Of a stretch of DNA of 64,000 bases, positions 40,530 through 48,624 are shown one piece after another. The translations under genes and the position numbers were made by a program. This stretch comes from Candidatus Aegiribacteria sp. MLS_C. Its GTDB lineage: Bacteria; Fermentibacterota; Fermentibacteria; Fermentibacterales; JCC-6. The notes under the pieces are model-generated. The model did not search any database. It was not told the DNA's origin and saw nothing but the letters and a program-made list of their open reading frames with translations. Where the stretch lies: positions 1 to 64,000 of the forward strand of contig LQBI01000007.1 in the NCBI GenBank assembly GCA_002030045.1. The letters are read 5' to 3'. Position 1 is the stretch's first letter, and every line of letters begins with the position of its first letter.

Positions 40530-41558
40530 TCAGGAAATGTGGAACATGGATTTCCTTATCTCGCCCTTATCAAGCTCCAGCCTGCGCCATCCGCTATGGT
40601 CGTTCAGGCCCTGCCAGCGCCGCTCTTCCGTTATGTAGTGCCAGTCCTTGTCCACCTGGTAGTACAACTGAAGGTCCCGTGTCTCTATGATGTTGACTAT
40701 CTCGTTGTTGTGGTAGCGGTTGGCGTCGAAATCGGTTATGGCGTTCTGGCCCATCTCGGAGTACACCTCGTTGAGGTCCAGCAGCAGGTCGTGGATCCTG
40801 GAGTCCATGTCCACGGCGTTCAGGCCCACCGCCCTGGCCTCCCTGGCTATGATGGGGTAGTCGTGGGATGGATACCATGAGTTCAGCGCGTGTGATATCC
40901 TCTCGATGGTGCCTTCGTCCTCGATATGGAAGCTGAGTATGTCCCTGGAAAGCTTCACGGAAAGGGAGTTGGACCTGTCGGCGTCCCCTATCACCAGGGG
41001 ATGTATGTACTGGTAGAGCGACTGGTAGGGGTTCCCGGACTGTGAGTCCTTCTCGTCGCGCCAGAGCTTGATAACCCTGTTCATTGCGTCCAGGGATACC
41101 GCCACCCTGTTGTTGTCACGGTCCAGGGGAGAGAGTTTGTGTGTTATTGATGTATCCACCGCCGTGAGGTAGGCCATGGGTCCCATTATTATCCTGTCGG
41201 CTCCCAGGGCGATCATGGTGGCGGCCGAGGCGCATTCCAGCGGGATGAGGGCCACCAGCTCCTCGCAGTACATCCGCAGAAGGCTCACTATTCGAAGGCT
41301 CGCCTGCCCGTTGCCGCCGTTGGACTTGAGGAAGATGTAGAGCCTGTTCCTCTTGCCGGTGCGCTCCAGCATCTGGTAGAAACCCATGACGTCGTTGCCG
41401 CAGACGCTTCCGTCGGGATTGTTCCAGTAGGTGATGAGATCCCCGTCCAGCATTCCGTCGATCTCCTTGATAAGCTCCTGTGTCTGGTCGAAGAGCACCG
41501 GCGGCTGCTTCAGGACGGGACCATCGACACTGTTCTGCTGAGAATCGCTGCCGTTCAA
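40530..41558 (-). CDS. SDH-family serine protease (ClpP/crotonase fold, PF01972-like)
   Basis: 342 residues from a TTG at 41558 that follows GGAGAGGGG. The family sequence is clear: LYIFLKSNGGNGQASLRIVSLLRMY around residues 85-110, then LECASAATMIALGADRIIMGPMAYLTAVDTSI, which contains the Ser of the ClpP-like active site (ASAATM). Serine dehydrogenase proteinases are soluble ATP-independent proteases in some thermophiles; homologues in other phyla are uncharacterised. It is convergent with the ABC permease and has no partner gene nearby. Confidence 0.8.
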   Translation of the reverse strand: MNGSDSQQNSVDGPVLKQPPVLFDQTQELIKEIDGMLDGDLITYWNNPDGSVCGNDVMGFYQMLERTGKRNRLYIFLKSNGGNGQASLRIVSLLRMYCEELVALIPLECASAATMIALGADRIIMGPMAYLTAVDTSITHKLSPLDRDNNRVAVSLDAMNRVIKLWRDEKDSQSGNPYQSLYQYIHPLVIGDADRSNSLSVKLSRDILSFHIEDEGTIERISHALNSWYPSHDYPIIAREARAVGLNAVDMDSRIHDLLLDLNEVYSEMGQNAITDFDANRYHNNEIVNIIETRDLQLYYQVDKDWHYITEERRWQGLNDHSGWRRLELDKGEIRKSMFHIS

Positions 41559-41705
41559 TTGGATCCCCTCTCCATGGATGCGGTTGCTAATGACGAACGA
41601 AGTAATATAGAGGACTCGGCCTGCGAAAGTGAATCAACTCAAGCGGTGAACAACCTGAAGCAGGTGAATCATCTCATGCCGTTGATTCGCCGCTTTCCCG
41701 GGCCG

Positions 41706-42500
41706 TTACTGTTCCGGATTCGAATGGAAGCTCCAAGTTGATGCGTCGCGTTCTTCGTATGTGCCGGGGTCATCGGGAGGGTAGTGAATTCCGCTCATTG
41801 AATAGATCGCCTCCGCGCGCAGGGACGTGAGTCTCCGTCCGCCGTGGAAGGGTCCCTCGTAGAGGAACTCTACATACCCGATGAAAGGGATGTGACTGCT
41901 GAAAAAGCCGGGATGCTCCTGCTCTAGCCATCGGCAGGCGGCGTCCTCGTCGCTCTTCCATGGGACTTCCATTTCGGCGTATTCCGCGATGAGTTCGGAG
42001 TAGGCGTCCGTTTCCAGGGCCGGGACTCGCAGGTAAACGTAGAAGTTGCTGCCGGGTTGATCCGGGCGGGTCGCCGCGGGATCCGTTCCATGATTGAGAA
42101 CTTGCCAGCTCGACCAGTTGTTCATGTCCGCCGAGTACCTGACGTAAATGTCTCCCCGGTACGGCGTGATGGTCTGGCCGTTGTCCAGGACCACCTCACC
42201 GGGAGCCGGAATCAGGGCGACTGATAAATGAACTGCTGCAGGGGCCCTCCATGAAAGCCCGAGAGCCATGGGCCGTGTCCGGACCCAGCCGTTTCTGATG
42301 GATTGCGGGTCCCCGTCCCATCCGAGCCCTTCCGCAGTAATGGTGATTATTTCCGGATCCGACCAGGAGGCCAGTTCGATTGCTTCTGCATGGTTTGAAA
42401 GGTCGATCTCAAGTGTCTTGAGATCGATGATGGACGGCACCGCAGTTCCGGCAGTCACCACAAGCAGCACCGCTGCTCCGAGGAAGGCTTCCCTTTTCAT
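41706..42500 (-). CDS. Exported protein of unknown function
   Basis: 264 residues, starting after GTGAAAGGGAACCGTC. The signal peptide is REAFLGAAVLLVVTAGTAVPS. The rest is beta-rich with many aromatics (GDIYVRYSADMNNWSSWQVLNHGTD, RVPALETDAYSELIAEYAEMEVPWKSD), a pattern that recalls carbohydrate-binding or sialidase-like modules, but no diagnostic motif is present. Its nearest neighbours are convergent or unrelated, so the context does not help. Confidence 0.55.
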   Translation of the reverse strand: MKREAFLGAAVLLVVTAGTAVPSIIDLKTLEIDLSNHAEAIELASWSDPEIITITAEGLGWDGDPQSIRNGWVRTRPMALGLSWRAPAAVHLSVALIPAPGEVVLDNGQTITPYRGDIYVRYSADMNNWSSWQVLNHGTDPAATRPDQPGSNFYVYLRVPALETDAYSELIAEYAEMEVPWKSDEDAACRWLEQEHPGFFSSHIPFIGYVEFLYEGPFHGGRRLTSLRAEAIYSMSGIHYPPDDPGTYEERDASTWSFHSNPEQ

Positions 42501-42752
42501 GACGGTTCCCTTTCACCTGGTTCGGATCACTGGATCATACCGGAATCAGTTCCTTGACGATACACCGCCGCGGGGGGGAGTATTCCCTTTTGCTGCAGGT
42601 GACGGTCGGTCCTGGAGCGCGGAGTTTCAGTCGTCAGACGTTTCTCATCTGCTCGCCATGGGACCGGAGTACGAGATGAGAGCAGTCCGCTGCTCCGGTG
42701 GACGTAACTGTGTTCGTGCTGAAGTCCCGGTCAGGTGCCTGTGTCCGGAGTA

Positions 42753-43463
42753 TCATGACCTGCTGATGAGATCTTTTTCCCGTTCCTCTATCATATCGAG
42801 CATCTCGTCCCCGCCTGCAGCCGACAGGAGCTCTTCGATGAACCGGTCCGAGCGCAGCATCCTGCTCAGTCTGGCCAGCACGTGAAGATGTTCGTTGGCT
42901 TCGGGAAATACAAGTAGGAAGAAGAGTGCGGTAAGCCTGCCGTGTTCCTCGCCGAAGGGGAGAGGGTGGGGAGGTCGGAAGAGCATCAGAAGGCTCTGCT
43001 CTACGTAGAGCTGTTTCACGTTCAGGGGATGTGTCAGGGCCACTCCGCACCGAAGGGCCGTGCTGCAGGCCTCCTCCCTTCGGATCAGCTGGTCCAGCAG
43101 GGCCTTCTCGTCGTAAATAGCGCCTGTGGATACCGCCTCGGCGGCCATGGTCCTCAGCATGCTGGACCCGGTGCCCACCCTGGGAGGGAACACTATTCGG
43201 CCGAAGAGCTTGTCGGTGACGAGAAGCCGGGAGGGATCAAGGCCGATGGTCTCCGCGTTGGACTGTTCCGCCGCCGCCAGCTTCTCCGCGGCAAGGCTGC
43301 CGAACTCCCTCGTGAGCCATTCCATTATGTCGCTGCGGAGATAGCATCGCCTGCCCTGGCGAAGGACAGTCCTGAGCCCTGCCTTCTCCACCTCTCTGGA
43401 GGCCTCCTTCAGGCCCATCCCAAGGCACCTGGCCGTATCCGTCAGCGTCAGATAGTCCTCCAT
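42753..43463 (-). CDS. Helix-turn-helix plus PTS EIIA-domain protein
   Basis: 236 residues. The N-terminal ~70 residues (DYLTLTDTARCLGMGLKEASREVEKAG ... RRCYLRSDIMEWL) form an excisionase/MerR-type DNA-binding helix-turn-helix; the rest is a PtsN/fructose-type EIIA domain whose phosphorylatable His lies in GVALTHPLNVKQL. Such proteins can report PTS phosphorylation to transcription. No PTS sugar permease or PTS-regulated operon is close by. AAGGGAC lies before the ATG. Which genes it controls is unknown. Confidence 0.8.
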   Translation of the reverse strand: MEDYLTLTDTARCLGMGLKEASREVEKAGLRTVLRQGRRCYLRSDIMEWLTREFGSLAAEKLAAAEQSNAETIGLDPSRLLVTDKLFGRIVFPPRVGTGSSMLRTMAAEAVSTGAIYDEKALLDQLIRREEACSTALRCGVALTHPLNVKQLYVEQSLLMLFRPPHPLPFGEEHGRLTALFFLLVFPEANEHLHVLARLSRMLRSDRFIEELLSAAGGDEMLDMIEEREKDLISRS

Positions 43464-43686
43464 GTCCCTTCAGTCTATCTTTTGGGAGGACCGGTTATCC
43501 TCCCGCCCATTTCCTGCGGGGATTTACGGAAGGACAATATACCCTGTTCCGCGGTCCGTCAAAACTGTTCCCCCTGGCATCATCAGCTTCCGACTCCGAA
43601 CTTGCCCCAGGCTTACAGTGATCCCGCTGTGTTTCGTAAAGTGTAACCGGTTCGCATGCCATTGACTGGGAGTTTCCAGAAACACA

Positions 43687-43715
43687 TTGACCGGGAGTCT
43701 CCGTCAGCCTAGATT
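43687..43715 (+). promoter_or_regulatory. Promoter of the TGA-interrupted gene
   Basis: TTGACC (43687-43692), 17 bases, TAGATT (43710-43715), about 35 bases before the ATG. The motif ATTGACYGGGAGTYTCC occurs twice (43663 and 43686 regions), so a protein-binding site is possible. Confidence 0.55.
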
Positions 43716-43750
43716 CATTTCATCTTTTCAAACATGAATAGGGGGGTTGA

Positions 43751-44764
43751 ATGAAACTGCTCGTATTTTTCCTTCTGGCCGCGTCAGTCGCGGTCTGTAC
43801 CGCCGATCCCGTGGTCGACCGGACGCTTGACGCACCTGCCGGCGATATCACCGGCCTCGGGTTAGGAGGCGGCTACCTCCGGGCCCTGGACAGGACCTCG
43901 GAGACCGTTTACAGGATGGACCCGGTCACCGGAGCCGTGAGCCTTTCATGGGCGGTGACCCAGACCGGGACTAGGATACCCACGGGACTTACATTCCTGA
44001 ACGACTGCGTGTTCGTTGCGGCCGGCACTGCCACCGGTACCGCCGCCTGCGCCTACAGATACTCGTCCTCCGGTAGTTACGTAAGCTGCTTCTCGCAGGA
44101 CTGTTGAGGCAGCGGCCCGGACCAGGAGGTTTCTGGTCTTGCCACCAACGGTACATACCTTTACGGGGCCGGCATCGACTCCTATACCATGAACGAGACC
44201 GTGGAGAGGTACAGCTACACAGGCTCGCAGCAGGCTGGTCCGAACCTCTTCCAGCCCGTAGGGCTCCCGGTCTTCTTCGACATCTGATACATGCAGGATG
44301 ACATCCGGTTCGACTGCAACGACGCGGATTCTCCGGTTAAGGCCTTCAACACCGGCGGTGCTCTCACCGACTGCATCCGGAACACGGTCATACCTGCGGC
44401 CCGCGGTCTCGCTTTCGAGAGCGACCAGTTCATGCGGGTGAGCAACATGTACGAAGACAGGATATACAGGATTAACCTGAATCCAACCGGTACAGCCGAA
44501 GGCGGCTGCGGGACCTCGGTATCGCTCTGCAGCGACATCAACCCCTTCAGTTCCGTGGTGACCGTAACCGGGACCGGTCTTACACCCGATGCGTTCCTGG
44601 AGGTCTACGACATGGCCGGCAGGGCGGTCATCAGCGCGCCCTTCTGCGGTTCCTTCACCTGGGCAGCGACTTCGAGTGCAGGTAAACCCGTTCCGGCTGG
44701 AGCCTACATTGCCGTCGTCAGGGACGGAGAAAGCTTCGAAAGCCTGAGAATAGTCAGGCTCTGA
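43751..44764 (+). pseudogene. Exported propeller-like protein with two in-frame TGA codons
   Basis: From the ATG at 43751 one frame reads for 337 codons with two TGA triplets, at 44105-44107 and 44285-44287, and no other stop until 44762. It encodes a signal peptide (MKLLVFFLLAASVAVCTA), a propeller-like body (GGYLRALDRTSETVYRMD, GLATNGTYLYGAGID) and an Ig/Por-like tail (LEVYDMAGRAVIS ... KPVPAGAYIAVV) like those in other exported proteins here. The contexts are QDC-TGA-GSG and FDI-TGA-YMQ. No frameshift is present. It may be a recent pseudogene, a TGA read as Trp, or a selenoprotein; only the first needs no further machinery. Confidence 0.7.
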
Positions 44765-44783
44765 AGCGGAAGGTCCTCAGGCC

Positions 44784-44817
44784 AAGGGACCCCGGGCACC
44801 GGACGGCCGGGGCCCTT
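44784..44817 (+). terminator. Stem-loop after the TGA-interrupted gene
   Basis: AAGGG-A-CCCCGG (44784-44795) pairs with CCGGGG-CCCTT (44807-44817), an 11-pair stem with one bulge, 20 bases after the stop. The T-run is poor, so termination is likely but not certain. Confidence 0.55.
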
Positions 44818-44839
44818 CCCTGCCGGTGTCATGAACTGC

Positions 44840-44869
44840 TTGACAGCGGCAGCTCAGGCGGAGTATGCT
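44840..44869 (+). promoter_or_regulatory. Promoter of C25 peptidase 2
   Basis: TTGACA (44840-44845), 18 bases, TATGCT (44864-44869), about 100 bases before the gene start. Confidence 0.5.
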
Positions 44870-44968
44870 CCTATGTCAAAGTATTGATTACAATGGTATT
44901 AGGTATGCGGTTCCCTACTGCTGTCCTGGCGAATAACCATCACCGGTTCAATGAGAGAAGGTCGTTCC

Positions 44969-47380
44969 ATGAAGAGGCTGTCTTTCCTGGCCATGTTATT
45001 CCTGCTGCCCGCGGCTGTACTGGCGGGCAGCATGACGGTGAACATTCCCTTCGATCCCTCCGAGGTCTCGGTCTCGGAAAGGGGACCCGTCACATCCGTG
45101 GTGCATCCCATGGGATACGTCACGTACACGCCTGGGCTGCCCTGCCTTCCGTTCCTTCCGGTAAGGGTAGCCCTTCCCACCGGATGCAGGGCCACCGGAA
45201 TCACCGTCCTCGAGGAGAGCTACTCCACACTGGACGGTACCAGGTACGTGGCACCCTCGTCCGGCTGCTTCCCTCTCTCCAGGCCCGATCTTGCAGTCCC
45301 CGCGGAAGCCGATCCTCACGTGTACAGCCGGGACGGTTTCTTTCCCGAACGGCCGGTGATGATAAACGGTTCCAGTGTTCTCTGGGGAATACCGATAGCC
45401 TACATGACCGTATTTCCCGCCAGGTGGAACCCGGTGAGCGGCGAGCTGGAACTGCTTGACCACCTGCTGATCGAGGTGGAGTACGAGGAGGACCAGTCGG
45501 TCCGGCTGGTGCAGAGACGAACCGGGACCAGCGAGGAAAGGGCCATGGAGATGGTCCGCGGGATCGTCGTGAACCCATCCGACGTGTCCCCCTCCGGCGC
45601 CGTAATCGTCGAACCCAGGGAACTGGAGTACGGCCAGTACGTGATAGTGACCCATCCGGACTACGAAGCCGCCTTGGACGACCTGGCCGCCTGGAAGACC
45701 TCCAAGGGAATACCGGCCAGGATCTACACCACGACCTGGGTGGAGCAGAACTATTCCTTCTGGGATCTTCCCCAGGACATTAGGGCCTTCCTCACCGACT
45801 GCCGTGACGAGGGCGCAGACTACGTACTCATAGTTGGCGATGACGACATGGTCGCCTGCAGGGACGCCCGGATCGCCACCTTCGGGTACCTGGAGGACGC
45901 CCCGTCCGACCTCTACTTCTCCGACATCAACGACACCGCTCCCGGCGCTGACCTGTGGGACACCAACTACAACCACATCTGGGGGGAACCCGCCGACAGC
46001 ATAGACTACCATCCCGACCTCTGGGTGGGCAGGGCCAGCGTGAACTCGGTTTCGGAAGCCGAACTCTGGGTACAGAAGGCACTGTTCTACGAGCACATGA
46101 CTAGCTGGCCGGGAATGACCGACTACTTCGACACGGCTCCGGTGGAGATGCGTATCGGCCACAGCACCCAGCTGCTATTCTCGCCCCCGTACTACGGCGC
46201 GGTGAGCGCCGAGATCATCTCCGGCTACGTACCGCCGGAGTGGGAGATTGAGAAGTGCTACGAGATGACGGGCAACAACAGCCACGCCATAACCGATGCT
46301 ATGTTCAACGCGGGGCCCCACCACGCCTATGTGGCTGCCCATGGAAGCCAGACCAGCTTCTCGGTACCGGGGGGCAGCTATACCACAGGCGACGTCATGG
46401 GTTTGACCAACATCTCCGACCAGGGCAGCGTGGCCATAATAAGCGCTATATGCTGTCTCACCGGGCACCTTGACGGCTCAGAGTGCTTCACCGACGCCTG
46501 GCAGGCCAGTCCCCAGGGCGGAGGCTTCGCCATGATGAACGCCCGGGAAGGCTGGGGTCACTACGGCGATCCGGGAATGGGTCCCAGCGAGAGGATCTGC
46601 GAGAAGTTCTACTACAGGTACCTCATCGAGGGCTACTACGAGCTGGGAATGGCCCACCTGACCGCCAAGGACTACTTCACACCGCCCTCCGCCTTCGTTG
46701 ACAGTTTCGACCTCGACGGCAACGAGGAGGAAACCCTGGACTGGTGCCTGAAGGTCTACAACCTCTTCGGCGACCCGGAGCTGCCCATGTGGACTCTGGA
46801 GTCCATGGACCTGTCCGTAAGCCATCCTGCGGGCATCAACCAGGCAGGCGTGGTACATGTGGAGGTTACCAGCGGTGGCGGTCCCCTTCAGGACGCCAGG
46901 GTGTGTCTTCAGAAGGGCGACTGGCAGACCGGGGACATATACGAGGTTGCTTACACCGACGGTTCCGGCGCTGCCGACATATACGTGAACCCGGCTTCGA
47001 CCGGCACCATGGACATCCACGTGTGGGCCCACAACCACGACACCTATTCCGGAGCCATCGCGGTAACCGGGGTAGGGGTGGAAGAGGCACCGATACCGGT
47101 CTGGAGCAACGGACTTGACCCGATAGCTCCCAGCCCCGCAGCAGGCAGCGCCCTGGTCCGCTTCAGCCTTGCCGCTCCCGGACATGCCAGGGTGGACGTG
47201 TTCGACATCTCCGGAAGGATAGTGGCGACCCTCGCCTCGGAAGAGCTTGCTGCTGGAGCCCACAGTCTGGTATGGAACCTGGAGGACGGTTCAGGCAGGC
47301 CGGTACCGGCAGGTCTCTACCGTATCAGGCTGTCCTCGGGCTCCTTCGTGGAAAGTGCCGGAATGGTGGTTATCAGGTAG
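44969..47380 (+). CDS. C25 (gingipain-type) cysteine peptidase with C-terminal sorting domain, copy 2
   Basis: 803 residues from the ATG at 44969, behind AGAGAAGG. It shares the layout of the C25 gene at 31037: signal peptide, pro-domain ending with RRTGTSEERAMEMVRG, a peptidase domain with the catalytic His in YVAAHGSQTSFSVPGG and Cys in AIISAICCLTGHLDG, an Ig-like domain and a FlgD/Por-type tail (RVDVFDISGRIVATLASEE ... VPAGLYRIRL). The peptidase cores are only distantly similar to each other. It would be exported and act on proteins outside the cell or at its surface. A strong stem-loop follows at 47400. Confidence 0.88.
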   Translation: MKRLSFLAMLFLLPAAVLAGSMTVNIPFDPSEVSVSERGPVTSVVHPMGYVTYTPGLPCLPFLPVRVALPTGCRATGITVLEESYSTLDGTRYVAPSSGCFPLSRPDLAVPAEADPHVYSRDGFFPERPVMINGSSVLWGIPIAYMTVFPARWNPVSGELELLDHLLIEVEYEEDQSVRLVQRRTGTSEERAMEMVRGIVVNPSDVSPSGAVIVEPRELEYGQYVIVTHPDYEAALDDLAAWKTSKGIPARIYTTTWVEQNYSFWDLPQDIRAFLTDCRDEGADYVLIVGDDDMVACRDARIATFGYLEDAPSDLYFSDINDTAPGADLWDTNYNHIWGEPADSIDYHPDLWVGRASVNSVSEAELWVQKALFYEHMTSWPGMTDYFDTAPVEMRIGHSTQLLFSPPYYGAVSAEIISGYVPPEWEIEKCYEMTGNNSHAITDAMFNAGPHHAYVAAHGSQTSFSVPGGSYTTGDVMGLTNISDQGSVAIISAICCLTGHLDGSECFTDAWQASPQGGGFAMMNAREGWGHYGDPGMGPSERICEKFYYRYLIEGYYELGMAHLTAKDYFTPPSAFVDSFDLDGNEEETLDWCLKVYNLFGDPELPMWTLESMDLSVSHPAGINQAGVVHVEVTSGGGPLQDARVCLQKGDWQTGDIYEVAYTDGSGAADIYVNPASTGTMDIHVWAHNHDTYSGAIAVTGVGVEEAPIPVWSNGLDPIAPSPAAGSALVRFSLAAPGHARVDVFDISGRIVATLASEELAAGAHSLVWNLEDGSGRPVPAGLYRIRLSSGSFVESAGMVVIR

Positions 47381-47399
47381 GATAAGCCGTAATGAGGAG

Positions 47400-47429
47400 A
47401 CCGGGGGGCGGTTGATACCGCTCCCCGGT
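47400..47429 (+). terminator. Terminator after C25 peptidase 2
   Basis: ACCGGGG (47400-47406) pairs with CCCCGGT (47423-47429), and inside it GCGGT-TGAT-ACCGC forms a second stem, so a continuous ~13-pair hairpin is made. It lies 20 bases after the stop. Confidence 0.75.
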
Positions 47430-47483
47430 TGTGCTTCAGCCGGCATTGCCGTGAAGGTTTCGAAGGATAGGGTCAGGTTCTTC

Positions 47484-47656
47484 TTATCGTGTCCACCCGG
47501 TAGCCGGAATGACCGAGAAGGCTGAATCCTCCGCCGGCAGAGATGGATCTTCCTGCCGCACGCCGTGCAGTCGAGCGAATGCACCATGGCGTTCACCGGG
47601 ACGAAGGATTCGCAGCCGGGACAGGTCAGTCCCGCCTCGATGCATATGCCGATCAT
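47484..47656 (-). pseudogene. Zinc-ribbon protein N-terminal fragment
   Basis: An ATG at 47656 behind AGAGGGGAACA starts a short reading frame, MIGICIEAGLTCPGCESFVP ... SLDCTACGRKI, two CxxC pairs as in zinc ribbons. After about 40 residues the reading frame loses any similarity, and a slightly different frame gives an early stop. I take it as the beginning of a gene cut short by mutation; a small functional zinc-ribbon protein is possible. Confidence 0.4.
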
Positions 47657-47813
47657 TGTTCCCCTCTCTTCGGAATTCCACGAACACTTGTTTACTATAT
47701 CCTGCCATATCTATCCGGTACAGCCGGTGGAAAGAGGGCTGGTCATCGCACATGCGTGTATGCTATTATCATTCCCATGATGTTATACCGCACGAGGAAA
47801 GGCTGTAGTTTGC

Positions 47814-48581
47814 ATGGACTATGAGCAGAAATACTCTATAATAGGGATCGACTGCTCCACTCAGCCTGCCAGGACCGGTCTGGTCTTCGCAAGGTACCAC
47901 AACCGGAGGATCGATCTGGTCCATCACATCAACGCCGGTGACATTGACGACTACAGCCCGCTGCCCGACCACAGATGGTATCCGCTGGCGAAGCTTTGCC
48001 AGGACTGGATAGGGGAGGGGGACAACGTCCTGTTCTGCATGGATTCGCCGCTGGGCTGGCCGGACACCATGCGTGAGGTTCTGCCCGGGCACATGGCAGG
48101 TGAACTGCTTGGAGCCGAATCGAAGGACCTCTTCAACAGGGCGACCGACCTGTTCATAGACGAGACCATACAGAAACGCCCGCTGGAGGTGGGTGCCAAC
48201 CTGATAGCAAGGACAGCTGCGGCGGCTCTGGAACTCCTCACGACACTGAGGGTCATGTTGAGGATGGACCTTCCGCTCCTTTGGGAACAGGGTCCCCTGG
48301 AACGGTCCGGTGTGATAGAGGTGTACCCGGTGGCCACCATAATCGGCAGGGTGGGTGCCGGCACCAAACTGAACTTCAAGACCAAGAGCGACATCCTGCT
48401 CCCCATACTCGAGATGGATTTCGGACTGGAGTCAATAGACCTTCTGGCAGGTTCCGACGACCACATGCTGGACGCGGCGATGTGCGTGCTGGCCGGGGCG
48501 GACTTCATCGAGAAACGATGTCACAGCCCGAAGGATTTCGAGAAGGCGAAGAGAGAGGGCTGGATATGGTTCTCCAGTTGA
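47814..48581 (+). CDS. DUF429 RNase H-like-fold protein
   Basis: 255 residues. The DUF429 features are present: SIIGIDCSTQPARTG at the start (the first Asp of an RNase H-like metal site), VLFCMDSPLGWPDTM (second), GVIEVYPVATIIG and DDHMLDAAMCVLAGADF (last acidic pair). Members are predicted nucleases of unknown substrate, often in genomic islands or near helicases. No ribosome binding site stands out; an ATG at 47814 is preceded by GGCTGTAGTTTGC. Upstream lies the zinc-ribbon fragment on the other strand. Confidence 0.8.
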   Translation: MDYEQKYSIIGIDCSTQPARTGLVFARYHNRRIDLVHHINAGDIDDYSPLPDHRWYPLAKLCQDWIGEGDNVLFCMDSPLGWPDTMREVLPGHMAGELLGAESKDLFNRATDLFIDETIQKRPLEVGANLIARTAAAALELLTTLRVMLRMDLPLLWEQGPLERSGVIEVYPVATIIGRVGAGTKLNFKTKSDILLPILEMDFGLESIDLLAGSDDHMLDAAMCVLAGADFIEKRCHSPKDFEKAKREGWIWFSS

Positions 48582-48624
48582 TACGGAGAGCAGTATCTTC
48601 GAAATCCTGCAGGAGGTATTGCGC

